From positions 13,751-77,750 of the forward strand of contig DASYXT010000049.1 in NCBI GenBank assembly GCA_035934555.1: a DNA stretch of 64,000 nucleotides. Reading direction: 5' to 3'. The DNA comes from DASYXT01 sp035934555. Lineage in GTDB: Bacteria > Verrucomicrobiota > Verrucomicrobiia > Limisphaerales > UBA8199. The notes under the pieces were generated by a model. The model was not told the DNA's origin. It made no database searches and was given only the letters and a program-made list of their open reading frames with translations. The position numbers and the translations under genes were made by a program. Shown in pieces: positions 42,759-52,115 of the stretch (positions are counted from its first letter, which is position 1; each line of letters starts with the position of its first letter).

Positions 42759-43717
42759 GACGCTGTGATTGTGGGTCCACGGCGGCGCACCAGTTTGTTC
42801 CGCCGCCCCCGCGCGCGGAGGAAATCAACCAAGGCCAGTTCCAGTGGCTGGTCGGTCACCAGCCGATAAAAAGACGCGCCCAGTTTTTGGCAAACCAGCT
42901 CCGCCTGACGACAGTGCTCATGGAGCCGGCGTTGATACTCGGAACGCAACGCCGGCGGGTCGAGGTAAACGTCCTGCCGGCTTTCCAGGTCCTGAAAAAG
43001 CATCGGGCGCTCAAACGAGAACGCCAATTCGTTCGGGTCCAGGATCTGAAACAAGACCACCTCGTGTCCCGCGGCGGTCAACCTCGCCAGGTTCGGTTCC
43101 AGATCGGCCAACGGCGTGAGCAGGTCCGATAACAGCACCAGCAACCCGCGCTTTCGCGCAAGTTCCGCCACTCGCCGCAATGGCTCGCCCAGGCTGGTGC
43201 GGCCGCCCTCGTCCACATTCTCCAGCGCCAGCATCAGTTGGCGCAAATGCCCATGCCGATGCCGCGGCGGCAGATAATCGCGCACACGTTCGTCGAAACT
43301 CAACAGCCCTACCGCATCACCCTGGCCATGCAAAAACCAGGCCAGCGTCGCGCCCAGCGTGCGTACATACTCTGCCTTGGTATAGCTCAACGAGCCGTAA
43401 TCCATCGACCGGCTCTGGTCCACGAGCAAGTGGCACCGAAGATTCGTCTCGTCCTCGAAGCGCTTCAAATAATATCGGTCCGAGCGCGCGTAGAGGCGCC
43501 AATCCAGGTAGCGCGTGTCATCCCCCGGCGAGTACTGCCGGTATTCGGTGAACTCGGCGGAAAACCCGTGATACGGGCTTCGGTGCAGGCCCTTCCAAAA
43601 TCCCTCGACGACGACCCGGGCTCGCAGTTCGAGATTGCGAATGGCCATCAGCGCTTTCGGGTCGGCAAAACTGCTCTCCTGCGCCAACGGCGATTTTGTG
43701 GAACCCAGACCGCGCAT
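42755..43717 (-). CDS. DUF58 domain protein
   Basis: 320 residues, or 297 from ATG 43648 (MAIRNLELRARVVVEGFWKG), which is the family's usual start. The DUF58 signature GFSAEFTEYRQYSPGDDTRY, LDWRLYARSDRYYLKRFEDE and a VWA-like HLLVDQSRSMDYG are complete. MoxR ATPases act with DUF58 proteins as chaperone-substrate pairs. Adjacent to MoxR (6-bp gap) and overlapping BatA. Confidence 0.92.
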   Translation of the reverse strand: MRGLGSTKSPLAQESSFADPKALMAIRNLELRARVVVEGFWKGLHRSPYHGFSAEFTEYRQYSPGDDTRYLDWRLYARSDRYYLKRFEDETNLRCHLLVDQSRSMDYGSLSYTKAEYVRTLGATLAWFLHGQGDAVGLLSFDERVRDYLPPRHRHGHLRQLMLALENVDEGGRTSLGEPLRRVAELARKRGLLVLLSDLLTPLADLEPNLARLTAAGHEVVLFQILDPNELAFSFERPMLFQDLESRQDVYLDPPALRSEYQRRLHEHCRQAELVCQKLGASFYRLVTDQPLELALVDFLRARGRRNKLVRRRGPTITAS

Positions 43718-43723
43718 AAACTG

Positions 43724-44722
43724 TTAACCCTCGCCGTTGCGCTTCTCGTCGAGCAAACGCCGGATGAGCGTTTCCACATTCACCCCTTCGGCTTCCGCAC
43801 GGTAATTCACCAACACGCGATGGCGCAGCACCGGCGCGGCCAGCACCCGGAGGTCCTCGGCCGATACGTGCGAGCGTCCTTGGAGCAAGGCACGCGCCTT
43901 GCCCCCCAACACCAGCGATTGGCCCGCCCGGGTACCCGCCCCCCAGCTCACATAATCATTCACAAATCCCGGCGCGCCCTTCTGCTTGGGCCGCGATGCC
44001 GCCGCCAGCCGCACCGCATAGCGCACCAACTCCTCGGCAATCGGCATTTGGCGCACCAATTCGTGAAAAAGCAGCACATCCACACCCGTGAACAACGGCT
44101 CCAGCACCGCCGCTCGCCCGGTAGTGGTCTGCCGCACCACCGCCACTTCTTCCGCCTCCGGCAAGTAATCCATAACTACGTTGAACATGAACCTATCGAG
44201 CTGCGCTTCCGGCAACGGGTAAGTCCCCTCCATTTCAATCGGGTTCTGCGTCGCCAGCACGTAAAACGGTTCCTCCAACCGGTGGCGCAGGCCCGCCGCG
44301 GTGACCTGGTGCTCCTGCATCGCTTCGAGCAGCGCCGCCTGTGTTTTTGGCGGTGTGCGGTTGATTTCGTCTGCAAGGATGATGTTCGCAAAGACGGGTC
44401 CGGGCGCGAACGTCAGCTTTCGGCCTTCACCGGTTTCCTGAAGGATTTCCGTGCCGGTTATGTCGGCGGGCATCAGGTCGGGCGTGAACTGAATGCGTTG
44501 AAACTTAAGGTGGAAGACCTGCGCAATGGATTTGACCAAAAGCGTCTTGGCCAGCCCCGGCGCGCCGGTGATCAGGACGTGTCCTCCGGCAAACAACGCA
44601 ATGAGGAGCTGCTCGATCACCTCCTCCTGGCCGACAATGACCTTGGCCAGTTCCTTCTCGATTTTGGCGCGCCCGGCAATGAGCCGTTCGACCGCTTCCC
44701 GATCCGCTTCGTGGTTGGGCAT
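43724..44722 (-). CDS. MoxR-family AAA+ ATPase
   Basis: 332 residues from ATG 44722 (MPNHEADREAVERLIAGRAK); the longer frame to 44929 overlaps the preceding gene in an unlikely way. Walker A GAPGLAKT, Walker B IILADEINRTPPKTQAALLE, sensor 1 VLATQNPIEMEGTYPLPEAQ, and arginine-finger segment LDRFMF are all present. Acts as a chaperone-like ATPase for DUF58/VWA partners. 43 bp after the peptidase-MA gene. Confidence 0.93.
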   Translation of the reverse strand: MPNHEADREAVERLIAGRAKIEKELAKVIVGQEEVIEQLLIALFAGGHVLITGAPGLAKTLLVKSIAQVFHLKFQRIQFTPDLMPADITGTEILQETGEGRKLTFAPGPVFANIILADEINRTPPKTQAALLEAMQEHQVTAAGLRHRLEEPFYVLATQNPIEMEGTYPLPEAQLDRFMFNVVMDYLPEAEEVAVVRQTTTGRAAVLEPLFTGVDVLLFHELVRQMPIAEELVRYAVRLAAASRPKQKGAPGFVNDYVSWGAGTRAGQSLVLGGKARALLQGRSHVSAEDLRVLAAPVLRHRVLVNYRAEAEGVNVETLIRRLLDEKRNGEG

Positions 44723-44765
44723 TACGAGTTCCGATGCAGGCGGTGGTGTGAGTGTGTTCACTTGG

Positions 44766-47390
44766 TTAAGAGCCGATAGTGGTGATTGGCGTTTCTTTGG
44801 TGGGACCAGCTTCAATTTCCAGCAGCAGCCGTTGCGCCGCGCGATAGCGGGGCGCGTCTTCCAGTGCTTGCAGCACTTGGCGCTTAGCCTCGCCGTCCGC
44901 ACCGCCGCGCGTATGCAGCAGCCGGGCAAGCTGAAAATGAATTTCGACCGGGTCAGCCGGTTTCAGCAAAAGCTCTTTGCGATACGCGTTGATCGCCTGG
45001 TCCTGGTTCCCCATGGCTACTCCCGCTTCGGCCAATGCCTGGTAAGGTTGGGGAATCAAAGGGTTGAGCTGCAATAGCTGAGCGGCGTAGGTCGTTTCTG
45101 CTGCCCAATCCTGGCGCGAGCCGGCCAGAGTAATCAGCCGCCGGTCCAAATCCACAAAATCTGATTCCTGCTGCGCGAATTGTTGTAGCGTGGCCCATTC
45201 GGCGTTGGTCTCATTGAGATGCCGCTCCACCACTGCCTGCAGCCATAGCGGGTTATCCTCCCTGGCTTCGCCGTGATACGAAGCCACCAGCGTTTGCACC
45301 AGCGGCTTTGCCTCCATCCAATGTTTGCCTTCCATCAACTCCCGCGCCTTGCGCATCCTCACGTAATAATTGTCCGGGTGCGCGCTCTCCCAGGCTGCCG
45401 CCTCCGCTTCGCTCGCATCGGCCGGCGGTTTTTCCAGATCCGCCGCCGCAGCCAGGCTTTGGGCTCGGGCCATCGCAAACGCGGTGAATTGCTTTTCCAA
45501 TTCGGGCAGGGGCAGAGTGCTCGCACCGAGCGCCTGGTTGATTTCCTGGCCATCCCCAAGCTCGGCCAAAATCTTCTTCAGTGTATCCAGCCCGAACTTC
45601 TCGACTACAAACTCGACCACCAGCGAGGATTGGTAGTAAGCGAACTGAAGTGTTTCCGAATTCTTCGGCTGCAGAAATGCCCCGCTCAATTTGCCCAATG
45701 GCGTTAGTTCCCCATGCAGGATCATGTCGCGGTAGGCCAGATTCATCCGCTCGCCCCACGCCGCATTGGCCTGGCGCTCTTCATAAACGGAGATCCCTTC
45801 ACTCAACCAGCGCGGCATCCGATTACGCGTCGCATTCAACGTCACCACATGGCAAAACTCGTGCCAGAGCACATCCTCCCAGTTGGCAGGGTTGGGCGCC
45901 TGCGATGCCGGGCTGTTGGCGGTGATCACTGAACCGAAGCATACGCCCAGATACCCGGGATTACCCGGCATGCCAAACGTTCGGACTGCAAAATCCTTTT
46001 GGTTGGGAAAAATGTCCACCACGGTCGGACGTTTGAGTTCAACGCCGTACTTCGCGCACAAATTGGTCCTGGCCCGCTCCAGCAGGGCCAGTACGCGCTC
46101 GCCGTAGAGTTGCGACTCCAGCGCCGACATCCGCACAATGAAATTCTCGTTTGTTAACGCGCGGAACTTCGCCATTTCATCGTGCAACGTCGTCAGGTTA
46201 TAGGTCGTGACGTCATACTGGTCCTGGTCGCGCGCTTCCTGCACCAGCTTCCAGCCTTCTTCGTCGTGCCCGAGCCGCAACAGGTCCTGGGCCAATTGGC
46301 GGCGTGCGGGAAGGTACTCCGGGTCGAACGCCAGTGCCTGCCTTTGCGCCGCCGCCCCTTCTTCGAAGAGGTACTTCTGCGACAGCTTCAGCCCGATCAG
46401 ATAATCCACCTGCGGATTGGTTTGCCAATGTTGCAATGCCTTTGCGCGCAGCTCGTCCGCTTTGTCCGTCTGGTGATGCAGGTTGGCCAGGGCGGCCAAA
46501 TACGCCAGCGCCTCGGGGCGCGACGGGTTTACTTCCAACGCGAGTTTAAGTTGCTTTTCCGCCTCCTCGTACTGCTCGCAGTCAATCAGGTCGTTGGCCA
46601 GCAGTAGCAAACTCGGGATGTGCCGCGGGTTGAGCGCCAGTGCTGCCTCGAGCGCCGCAACCATCTGCTCCCGGTCACCGCTTTCAAAGGACGCCGCCAG
46701 CCCCCATTCCATGTCCGGATCATCTGGAAATTTTTTCAAGCCCGCGCGGAAGGTGTCGGCCGCCAGTTTAAAGTCATGCTTGTCCAGCGCCAGTTGTCCG
46801 CTTGCCAGGTAAGCCTCGCGCACCGGTGGATACATGTCATAGGCGCGCCGGAAACAGTTCTCGAGCGCCAACCGCGGCTCGACTCCCAACAGCAGCAGCG
46901 CCCGGCCGAGGGCCACCAGGTTTTCCCCGTTCTGGGCAAATCGGCCGCGCCGCTCGATCATGTTCTTGATTTCCTCCAACTGCCGCGCTGCACCCTCCCT
47001 GTCGTTTTGGTACAACGCCGTTTCCCGCGCCAGCAGCCGTAGTTGGATATTCCCGGGCAATTCGTCCACGGCGGCCACCGCGTTGCTGTTCGCCTCAGCG
47101 TAGCGGCCCAACGTCAGTAGCGATTGGACCAGCAACACGCGCCACCCCTCGGCGTATGGGCTCGCCTGGATCTTCTTACGGGCCGCTTGTGCGGCCTTCT
47201 CGTACTGACCCCGCAAGAAATCCTTTTGGGCTTGTTCGAGCTCCTGAGCCTGGGAACCGAGCGGCCCAAGCAGCGTCACGACGGCGAGCGCGCGCAGGAG
47301 AATCGACGCACCACCCGTGCTCGCTCCGCGCCTGGGGTCCCGATTATACAGCCACTTCATACGGCTCTCGTTGAAACTGACCAATGTCAT
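44766..47390 (-). CDS. TPR protein with peptidase-MA-like metalloprotease domain, exported
   Basis: 874 residues. ATG 47390 follows the upstream TGA directly; a start at 47360 (MKWLYNRDPRRGAS) fits the signal peptide (LLRALAVVTLLGPLGSQA) better. About 12 tetratricopeptide-like repeats span 45-420. A gluzincin domain follows with zinc motif VLWHEFCHVVTLN (His509, Glu510, His513) and the downstream Glu in RWLSEGISVYEE. More TPRs complete the C-terminus. Likely periplasmic or surface protease. Confidence 0.82.
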   Translation of the reverse strand: MTLVSFNESRMKWLYNRDPRRGASTGGASILLRALAVVTLLGPLGSQAQELEQAQKDFLRGQYEKAAQAARKKIQASPYAEGWRVLLVQSLLTLGRYAEANSNAVAAVDELPGNIQLRLLARETALYQNDREGAARQLEEIKNMIERRGRFAQNGENLVALGRALLLLGVEPRLALENCFRRAYDMYPPVREAYLASGQLALDKHDFKLAADTFRAGLKKFPDDPDMEWGLAASFESGDREQMVAALEAALALNPRHIPSLLLLANDLIDCEQYEEAEKQLKLALEVNPSRPEALAYLAALANLHHQTDKADELRAKALQHWQTNPQVDYLIGLKLSQKYLFEEGAAAQRQALAFDPEYLPARRQLAQDLLRLGHDEEGWKLVQEARDQDQYDVTTYNLTTLHDEMAKFRALTNENFIVRMSALESQLYGERVLALLERARTNLCAKYGVELKRPTVVDIFPNQKDFAVRTFGMPGNPGYLGVCFGSVITANSPASQAPNPANWEDVLWHEFCHVVTLNATRNRMPRWLSEGISVYEERQANAAWGERMNLAYRDMILHGELTPLGKLSGAFLQPKNSETLQFAYYQSSLVVEFVVEKFGLDTLKKILAELGDGQEINQALGASTLPLPELEKQFTAFAMARAQSLAAAADLEKPPADASEAEAAAWESAHPDNYYVRMRKARELMEGKHWMEAKPLVQTLVASYHGEAREDNPLWLQAVVERHLNETNAEWATLQQFAQQESDFVDLDRRLITLAGSRQDWAAETTYAAQLLQLNPLIPQPYQALAEAGVAMGNQDQAINAYRKELLLKPADPVEIHFQLARLLHTRGGADGEAKRQVLQALEDAPRYRAAQRLLLEIEAGPTKETPITTIGS

Positions 47391-48092
47391 TCACTGCTCT
47401 GAGATACGCAACAGCTCGCCCGCAGTTTCCGGCGTTGTGCGTCCCTCATTACGCGCCGCCGCAACCAACTCAGGCGCGATCGGTCCTGCCCGGTTGCCGC
47501 CCAATTCCATCCGGACATACGTCAGCACGGCCGCTATCTGCTCGTCGTCGAGATTCTGCCGCCACGGTAGCATCGGCAGGTTCCATTCCCGGCCTCGCAC
47601 CGGGAGCGGCCCGCTCAGGCCGTTTAATACGATCCGCACCAAACGCCCTCCGCCTGGCGCCAGCACCCATTCCGACCCCGCCAGCGGCGGCGCCACACCC
47701 TCTTTGCCCTCACCACCCTTTTGATGACACGCGCCACAAATCCTCTGGTAAATCTGTTTCCCGCGCTCGTTTGGGTCGGAACTGCTCTCCATGACCGACT
47801 GCAGCAACGATCGCAAGACCGGGTCGGGGGTCCCATAGTTGATATAAACCCGCTCGCCACCTTTTCCGATATAAAACCCTTCCGGCGAACGCTGCGACCG
47901 TTCTGCCGGGCCGTTTGTCTCGGCCGGGTTCGGTGCAGATTCGGACTGACGAACGGGCTTGGGCCGTTCGTGTCGAGCTCGCTTTGCCGGCTCTGTTGGG
48001 ATGGGTTGAGGAATTGGCGTCCCGAGGCGGGCAATCAGGATTGCTGCCAGCGCCAGCAAACCAATCAACAAAGCTATCGCAATCGCTCGCAT
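47391..48092 (-). CDS. Membrane-anchored cytochrome c
   Basis: 233 residues from ATG 48092 (MRAIAIALLIGLLALAAILI), with an uncleaved-looking anchor. A Pro/Arg-rich linker precedes a class I cytochrome c: heme site ICGACHQKGGEGKEGVAPPL, axial Met in WNLPMLPWRQNLDD, and C-terminal helix EQIAAVLTYVRMELGG. Start upstream at 48173 is unlikely. Probable electron carrier; first gene of the long minus-strand train. Confidence 0.85.
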   Translation of the reverse strand: MRAIAIALLIGLLALAAILIARLGTPIPQPIPTEPAKRARHERPKPVRQSESAPNPAETNGPAERSQRSPEGFYIGKGGERVYINYGTPDPVLRSLLQSVMESSSDPNERGKQIYQRICGACHQKGGEGKEGVAPPLAGSEWVLAPGGGRLVRIVLNGLSGPLPVRGREWNLPMLPWRQNLDDEQIAAVLTYVRMELGGNRAGPIAPELVAAARNEGRTTPETAGELLRISEQ

Positions 48093-48173
48093 AAGAGCCC
48101 GCGAGCGCGCGCAGGGCCTCTGCGGGGGTGAACAGAGTATCCGTGTGCGCCGCACGTGCGTCAAGTCAACCAT

Positions 48174-48532
48174 CCCGGTTCTTCAAATCTCCTCCGGGAG
48201 CTGTGCCGTGCGCTGTTCGACGTAGAAAACAAAGAGCCGGATTCGCATCCGGCTCTTAGTGGTGACGAGGTTTATACGCCTTCACCCAGGCGCTCAGAAG
48301 GGTAATGCGGCCAACTATTTGTTCGCTGTTCGAACCGCATTACAAGCAAAACCTCTATACTAACCCTAAACGAACAGCGAAATCGTTTACGTCTTTATAG
48401 ATATCACACGCGCACAGTCCGTTCAAAATTTTCTCCTTCGGCTTTCGCGCGCAGCGAGCACGCTGCTGCTCTTCGGAATTTCCAAGGAAAGGAACGTGGT
48501 CATACACATATGTTCCATCAAATCGGCTTCGC
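48174..48532. other. Intergenic region with nested inverted repeats
   Basis: Contains the terminator at 48233-48256, then an inverted repeat GTAATGCGG/CCGCATTAC (48302-48344), and TTCGCTGTTCG (48321-48331) inverted as CGAACAGCGAA (48365-48375). A 60-residue frame on the minus strand here lacks support. Probably structured 3' RNA of pgl or a small RNA locus. Confidence 0.4.
48233..48256 (-). terminator. Intrinsic terminator downstream of pgl
   Basis: Perfect 10-bp stem AGAGCCGGAT/ATCCGGCTCT with a 4-base loop. On the minus strand it is followed by TTGTTTTC, so it terminates the zwf-pgl transcript about 280 bp after pgl. Confidence 0.75.
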
Positions 48533-48533
48533 G

Positions 48534-49259
48534 TCAAGGTCCCAGCAAATCGGTCAGCACGCGAGTATGCGGGCGCAAACGCAGCACGCGGGCGCAGGGT
48601 GTCTGGCCCTCCGGCGCCAGCGATTCGCGCAGCACCTTCTCCTTGCCCTCACCGGAAGCCAGCAACCAGACCTCGCGCGCTGCGGCCAAAGTCGCGTAAC
48701 CCAATGTGATACGGCGTGGCGGCGGCTTGGGCGAAGCCGTTACGACTCGATAAACCTGCTCACTGTCGTTCACATTGGCCGGCTCGCCCGGAAATAATGA
48801 CGCGGTGTGACCCTCTTCGCCAATGCCCAGGAACACCAGGTCCAGCAGCGGCTGTCCCTGCTCGCCGCGCCGCGCAATTCGCTTCAACTCTTCCGTAGCG
48901 CTCGCGGCCGCCTTTTCCGGCGGGTCTTCACCGCGAACCCGATGAATCCGCTTGAGCGGCACGCCAAGCGGGCCGAGCAGGGTGTCCCAAGCCAATTTGT
49001 AATTGCTATCCGCATCGTCCGGTGGCACGCATCGCTCGTCACCCCAGAAAAAATGCACTGCCTCGAGATTTGCGCCACGCGCCTTGGCCGATTGCGCCGC
49101 GGCTCGGAAAAACCTTCCAGCAATGCGTCCGCCCGCCAGCGCGACGCAATAAGGCGCGGCGTCCGGCTCGATCCGGCCAAGTTGATCCAACCACTGGGTG
49201 GCGGCAGCTTGCGCCAGCGAGTCGGGCGAGGAGAATCGGGTTATTTCGACTGTGCCCAT
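48534..49259 (-). CDS. pgl: 6-phosphogluconolactonase
   Basis: 241 residues. Hydrolyses 6-phosphogluconolactone in the oxidative pentose-phosphate pathway. Diagnostic segments: VALAGGRIAGRFFRA, VHFFWGDERCVPPDDADSNY, IHRVRGEDPPEKAAASATEE, and FLGIGEEGHTASLFPGEPAN. Lies 32 bp after zwf on the same strand, the classic zwf-pgl pair. Confidence 0.94.
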   Translation of the reverse strand: MGTVEITRFSSPDSLAQAAATQWLDQLGRIEPDAAPYCVALAGGRIAGRFFRAAAQSAKARGANLEAVHFFWGDERCVPPDDADSNYKLAWDTLLGPLGVPLKRIHRVRGEDPPEKAAASATEELKRIARRGEQGQPLLDLVFLGIGEEGHTASLFPGEPANVNDSEQVYRVVTASPKPPPRRITLGYATLAAAREVWLLASGEGKEKVLRESLAPEGQTPCARVLRLRPHTRVLTDLLGP

Positions 49260-49291
49260 GGGCGGGATCAGGTTATCGAGTTATCAAATTG

Positions 49292-50875
49292 TCAGGATGC
49301 CGGGCGGTGGTTCAACGAGATAGGCTCATGCCAGGCGTGACCCGCCTGGGCAAGCAAATCGTCCGCCGCAACCGGTCCCCACGTGCCGGCCGAGTAGAAT
49401 TCGCGATTGGTTAGTGGCTTGGCATCCCAAGCCGCACGAATGGAGTCCACAATCTGCCAGGCGATCTCCACTTCATCCCGGCGGATGAACAGCGTCGCGT
49501 CGCCGGCCATCGCCTCCAGCAGCAGCCGCTCATAGGCCTCCGGCGTGTACGCGCCGAACTCCGCGTCATAACTGAAATGCATGCGCACCGGCCGCACCTG
49601 CACGCTGGTGCCCGGGACCTTGCCATTGAAGCGAATGTAAATGCCTTCGTCGGGCTGAAGGCGCAGCGCCAGCGCGTTGGGGTCGAGGTCCTGGCCGCAT
49701 TGCGCGGCAAACAGCACGTGCGGCGTTGGGCGAAACTGAACGCGCACTTCGCTGGTGCTGACCGGCAGGCTCTTGCCGGTGCGCAAGTAAAACGGCACGC
49801 CCGACCAGCGCCAATTGTCGATGAACAGCTTCAGCGCCGCGTAGGTCTCGACATTGGAATCCGGTTTGACGCGCGACTCCTGCCGATAGCCGACGCGCAC
49901 CTCCCCATCCAGGCGGCCCGCGAAATACTGGCCGCGCACCACCTGGCGCGCCACATCCTCAAGCGACATCGGTCGAATCGACCGCAGCAGTTTTACTTTC
50001 TCGTCGCGAATGGCTTCGGCTTCGAGCGATACCGGCGGCTCCATCGAGACCAGCGAAAGCACTTGCAGCAGGTGGTTTTGCACCATATCGCGCAGTGCGC
50101 CGGCTTCCTCGTAATAGCCGCCGCGCTGGCCCACGCCCAGGTCCTCGCTGACCGTCACCTGCACATGCTCGATCGAATCGCGATTCCATAGCCGCTCGAA
50201 AATGGCATTCGAGAAACGGAACATCAAAATGTTCTGTACGGTTTCCTTGCCGAGATAATGGTCGATGCGGAACACCTGCGGCTCGCCGGCGAAACGCGTC
50301 AGCTCCTGGTTGAGCCGGCGGGCAGATTCGAGGTCGTGCCCGAAGGGTTTTTCGATGACGAGGCGTTGCCAGCCCTCGGTGGGCGTGCCGTTTTCTTTGC
50401 GGAGCAGCCGCGCCAGGTGCAGTTGCTCGACCACCAATCCGAACTGGCTTGGGGGAGTGGCAAGGTAAAATAGCAGGTTCTTGCGCAGGCCAGGGTTGCC
50501 GAAACCGGACAACTGCTGCTCCATTTTTTTATAACCAGCCGGGTCGGTCAGATCCCCCTGGCAATAGAACACGTGCGTGGCGAATTCCTGCCAGACGGTA
50601 TCGTCCACCGGCTGCGTGCGAGAAAACTGCCCGAGGGCCTGCCGCAATTCCTGGCGCCAGGATTCGTCGCTCTTCTCGCGCCGCGCAAAACCGAGAATCC
50701 GAAAATCCGGCGGCATTTGCTTCTCCTTGCAAAGATGATAGAGCGCCGGAATGAGCTTGCGTGCGGTCAGGTCACCACTGGCGCCGAAGATGACGATCGA
50801 GCACGGCTCCAGGAGCTTACGACTTTCTCCCAACCGGCAAATCGCAACGCGTTCGGCGGGCAACGTTTGGTTCAC
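49292..50875 (-). CDS. zwf: Glucose-6-phosphate 1-dehydrogenase
   Basis: 527 residues from GTG 50875. Oxidises glucose-6-phosphate with NADP. Nucleotide-binding IFGASGDLTARKLIPALYHL, active site RIDHYLGKETVQNILMFRFS, and KPFGHDLESARRLNQEL are diagnostic; the C-terminal beta-sheet domain is complete. First gene of the zwf-pgl unit; the 169-bp gap upstream holds a palindromic repeat. Confidence 0.95.
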   Translation of the reverse strand: MNQTLPAERVAICRLGESRKLLEPCSIVIFGASGDLTARKLIPALYHLCKEKQMPPDFRILGFARREKSDESWRQELRQALGQFSRTQPVDDTVWQEFATHVFYCQGDLTDPAGYKKMEQQLSGFGNPGLRKNLLFYLATPPSQFGLVVEQLHLARLLRKENGTPTEGWQRLVIEKPFGHDLESARRLNQELTRFAGEPQVFRIDHYLGKETVQNILMFRFSNAIFERLWNRDSIEHVQVTVSEDLGVGQRGGYYEEAGALRDMVQNHLLQVLSLVSMEPPVSLEAEAIRDEKVKLLRSIRPMSLEDVARQVVRGQYFAGRLDGEVRVGYRQESRVKPDSNVETYAALKLFIDNWRWSGVPFYLRTGKSLPVSTSEVRVQFRPTPHVLFAAQCGQDLDPNALALRLQPDEGIYIRFNGKVPGTSVQVRPVRMHFSYDAEFGAYTPEAYERLLLEAMAGDATLFIRRDEVEIAWQIVDSIRAAWDAKPLTNREFYSAGTWGPVAADDLLAQAGHAWHEPISLNHRPAS

Positions 50876-51000
50876 GCGCGCACCATCGCCGAGCTTGTGC
50901 CAAATTTCAACTGCCAGCGCGAGGCGCGCAGTGGAGACAGCGCGATTTACACTGCAGATTGCCTGGATGAGGTATCGCCAAACGCTTGAGCACTTGCGCG

Positions 51001-51026
51001 TTGCTGCGGACTAAAGTCCCGCGCTC
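51001..51026. repeat. Palindromic GCGGACTAAAGTCCCGCGC repeat
   Basis: TTGCTGCGGACTAAAGTCCC is the same kind of unit as TTGCTGCGGACAAGAATGTC at 40606-40625. Both sit in gaps between minus-strand genes, suggesting a dispersed intergenic palindrome family in this genome. Confidence 0.5.
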
Positions 51027-51044
51027 GGCCCCTTGACTGATTCG

Positions 51045-52001
51045 TTACCCGCCCGGCGCGGCTCGCCGTCCGGCGTCGTGGCCGTTAGCCATGAAACTCA
51101 GGTAACTAATAATACGAGATTTGAGTTCCTTGCGCGGGATAATTGCATCAATCAAGCCGTGGTCGAGCAGGAACTCGGCCGTCTGGAAACCGGCGGGCAA
51201 TTCCGCCTGGGTGGTATCCTTGATCACGCGGGGACCGGCAAAGCCAATCATCGCGCCGGGTTCAGCGAGGATCAGGTCGCCGACGCTCGCGTAACTGGCC
51301 ATCACTCCGGCGGTTGTCGGATTGGTCAGCACACTTAAATATGGCAGCCGTGCCTTCGCGTGGTAACCCAGCGCACCGCAGGTCTTGGCCATTTGCATCA
51401 GGCTGAACATACCCTCATACATGCGCGCGCCGCCACTGGTGGAAATAATCACCAACGCGAGCTCTTTTTCAGTCGCCCGCTCGATCAGGCGCGTCAGTTT
51501 CTCCCCAACCACTGAGCCCATCGAGCCGCCCAGAAACTTAAAGTCCATTACCCCCAGGGCTACTCGATGTTCGCCAATCCGGCCCACGCCTGTCAGCACC
51601 GCGTCCTTTAAACCGGTGTCCTTTTGGTATTTCTCCAGCTTGTGAGTGTAGGAGGCCACCCCGGTGAAGTTCAGCACATCGACGCTGGTCAGGTCGGCGT
51701 CGGTTTCTTCGAAGGTACAAGTTTCAACCAGCGAATGGATGCGTTCGCGGGCGCTAATGGGAAAATGATGCTGACAATGGGTGCAGACCTTCAGGTTTTC
51801 GTCCAGTTCCTTATCGAAAACCATGCTGCTGCACTTGGGGCACTTGGTCCAAAGGCCCTCGGGGATTTCGCGTTTCTTGGATTTGGCGCCGGTTAGCTTG
51901 GGCTTTTTGACGAAAGTCGTTTGGTTGGGCGCCGGCGGGGTCACCGCCGGGTCGGCCGCATCGATCTTCAGCGCTTTCTTGTTAAAAGAAGTGGTGGCCA
52001 T
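51045..52001 (-). CDS. accD: Acetyl-CoA carboxylase carboxyltransferase subunit beta
   Basis: 318 residues from ATG 52001 (MATTSFNKKALKI). N-terminal zinc ribbon WTKCPKCSSM and KVCTHCQHHFPISARER, then the crotonase-type carboxyltransferase core: GVGRIGEHRVALGVMDFKFL, GGSMGSVVGEKLTRLIE, IISTSGGARMYEGMFSLMQM, and PTTAGVMASYASVGDLILAEPG. Transfers carboxyl from biotin to acetyl-CoA for malonyl-CoA supply. accA is not in the window. Confidence 0.95.
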   Translation of the reverse strand: MATTSFNKKALKIDAADPAVTPPAPNQTTFVKKPKLTGAKSKKREIPEGLWTKCPKCSSMVFDKELDENLKVCTHCQHHFPISARERIHSLVETCTFEETDADLTSVDVLNFTGVASYTHKLEKYQKDTGLKDAVLTGVGRIGEHRVALGVMDFKFLGGSMGSVVGEKLTRLIERATEKELALVIISTSGGARMYEGMFSLMQMAKTCGALGYHAKARLPYLSVLTNPTTAGVMASYASVGDLILAEPGAMIGFAGPRVIKDTTQAELPAGFQTAEFLLDHGLIDAIIPRKELKSRIISYLSFMANGHDAGRRAAPGG

Positions 52002-52115
52002 GGTCAGGGTGCCGCCGCCAATGTGCGCGCGCCAGGAATGCCGGAGTCGTTCCGGCCGCAGGCATGCTGCACCCATTTCACAAAAGAACTTATCACAAAC
52101 GTCGCTGGATACTAT

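Noticed and set aside
48355..48537. 60-residue minus-strand open frame after pgl
   Set aside because: It lies in a region of interlocking inverted repeats and has no ribosome binding site or recognisable motif.
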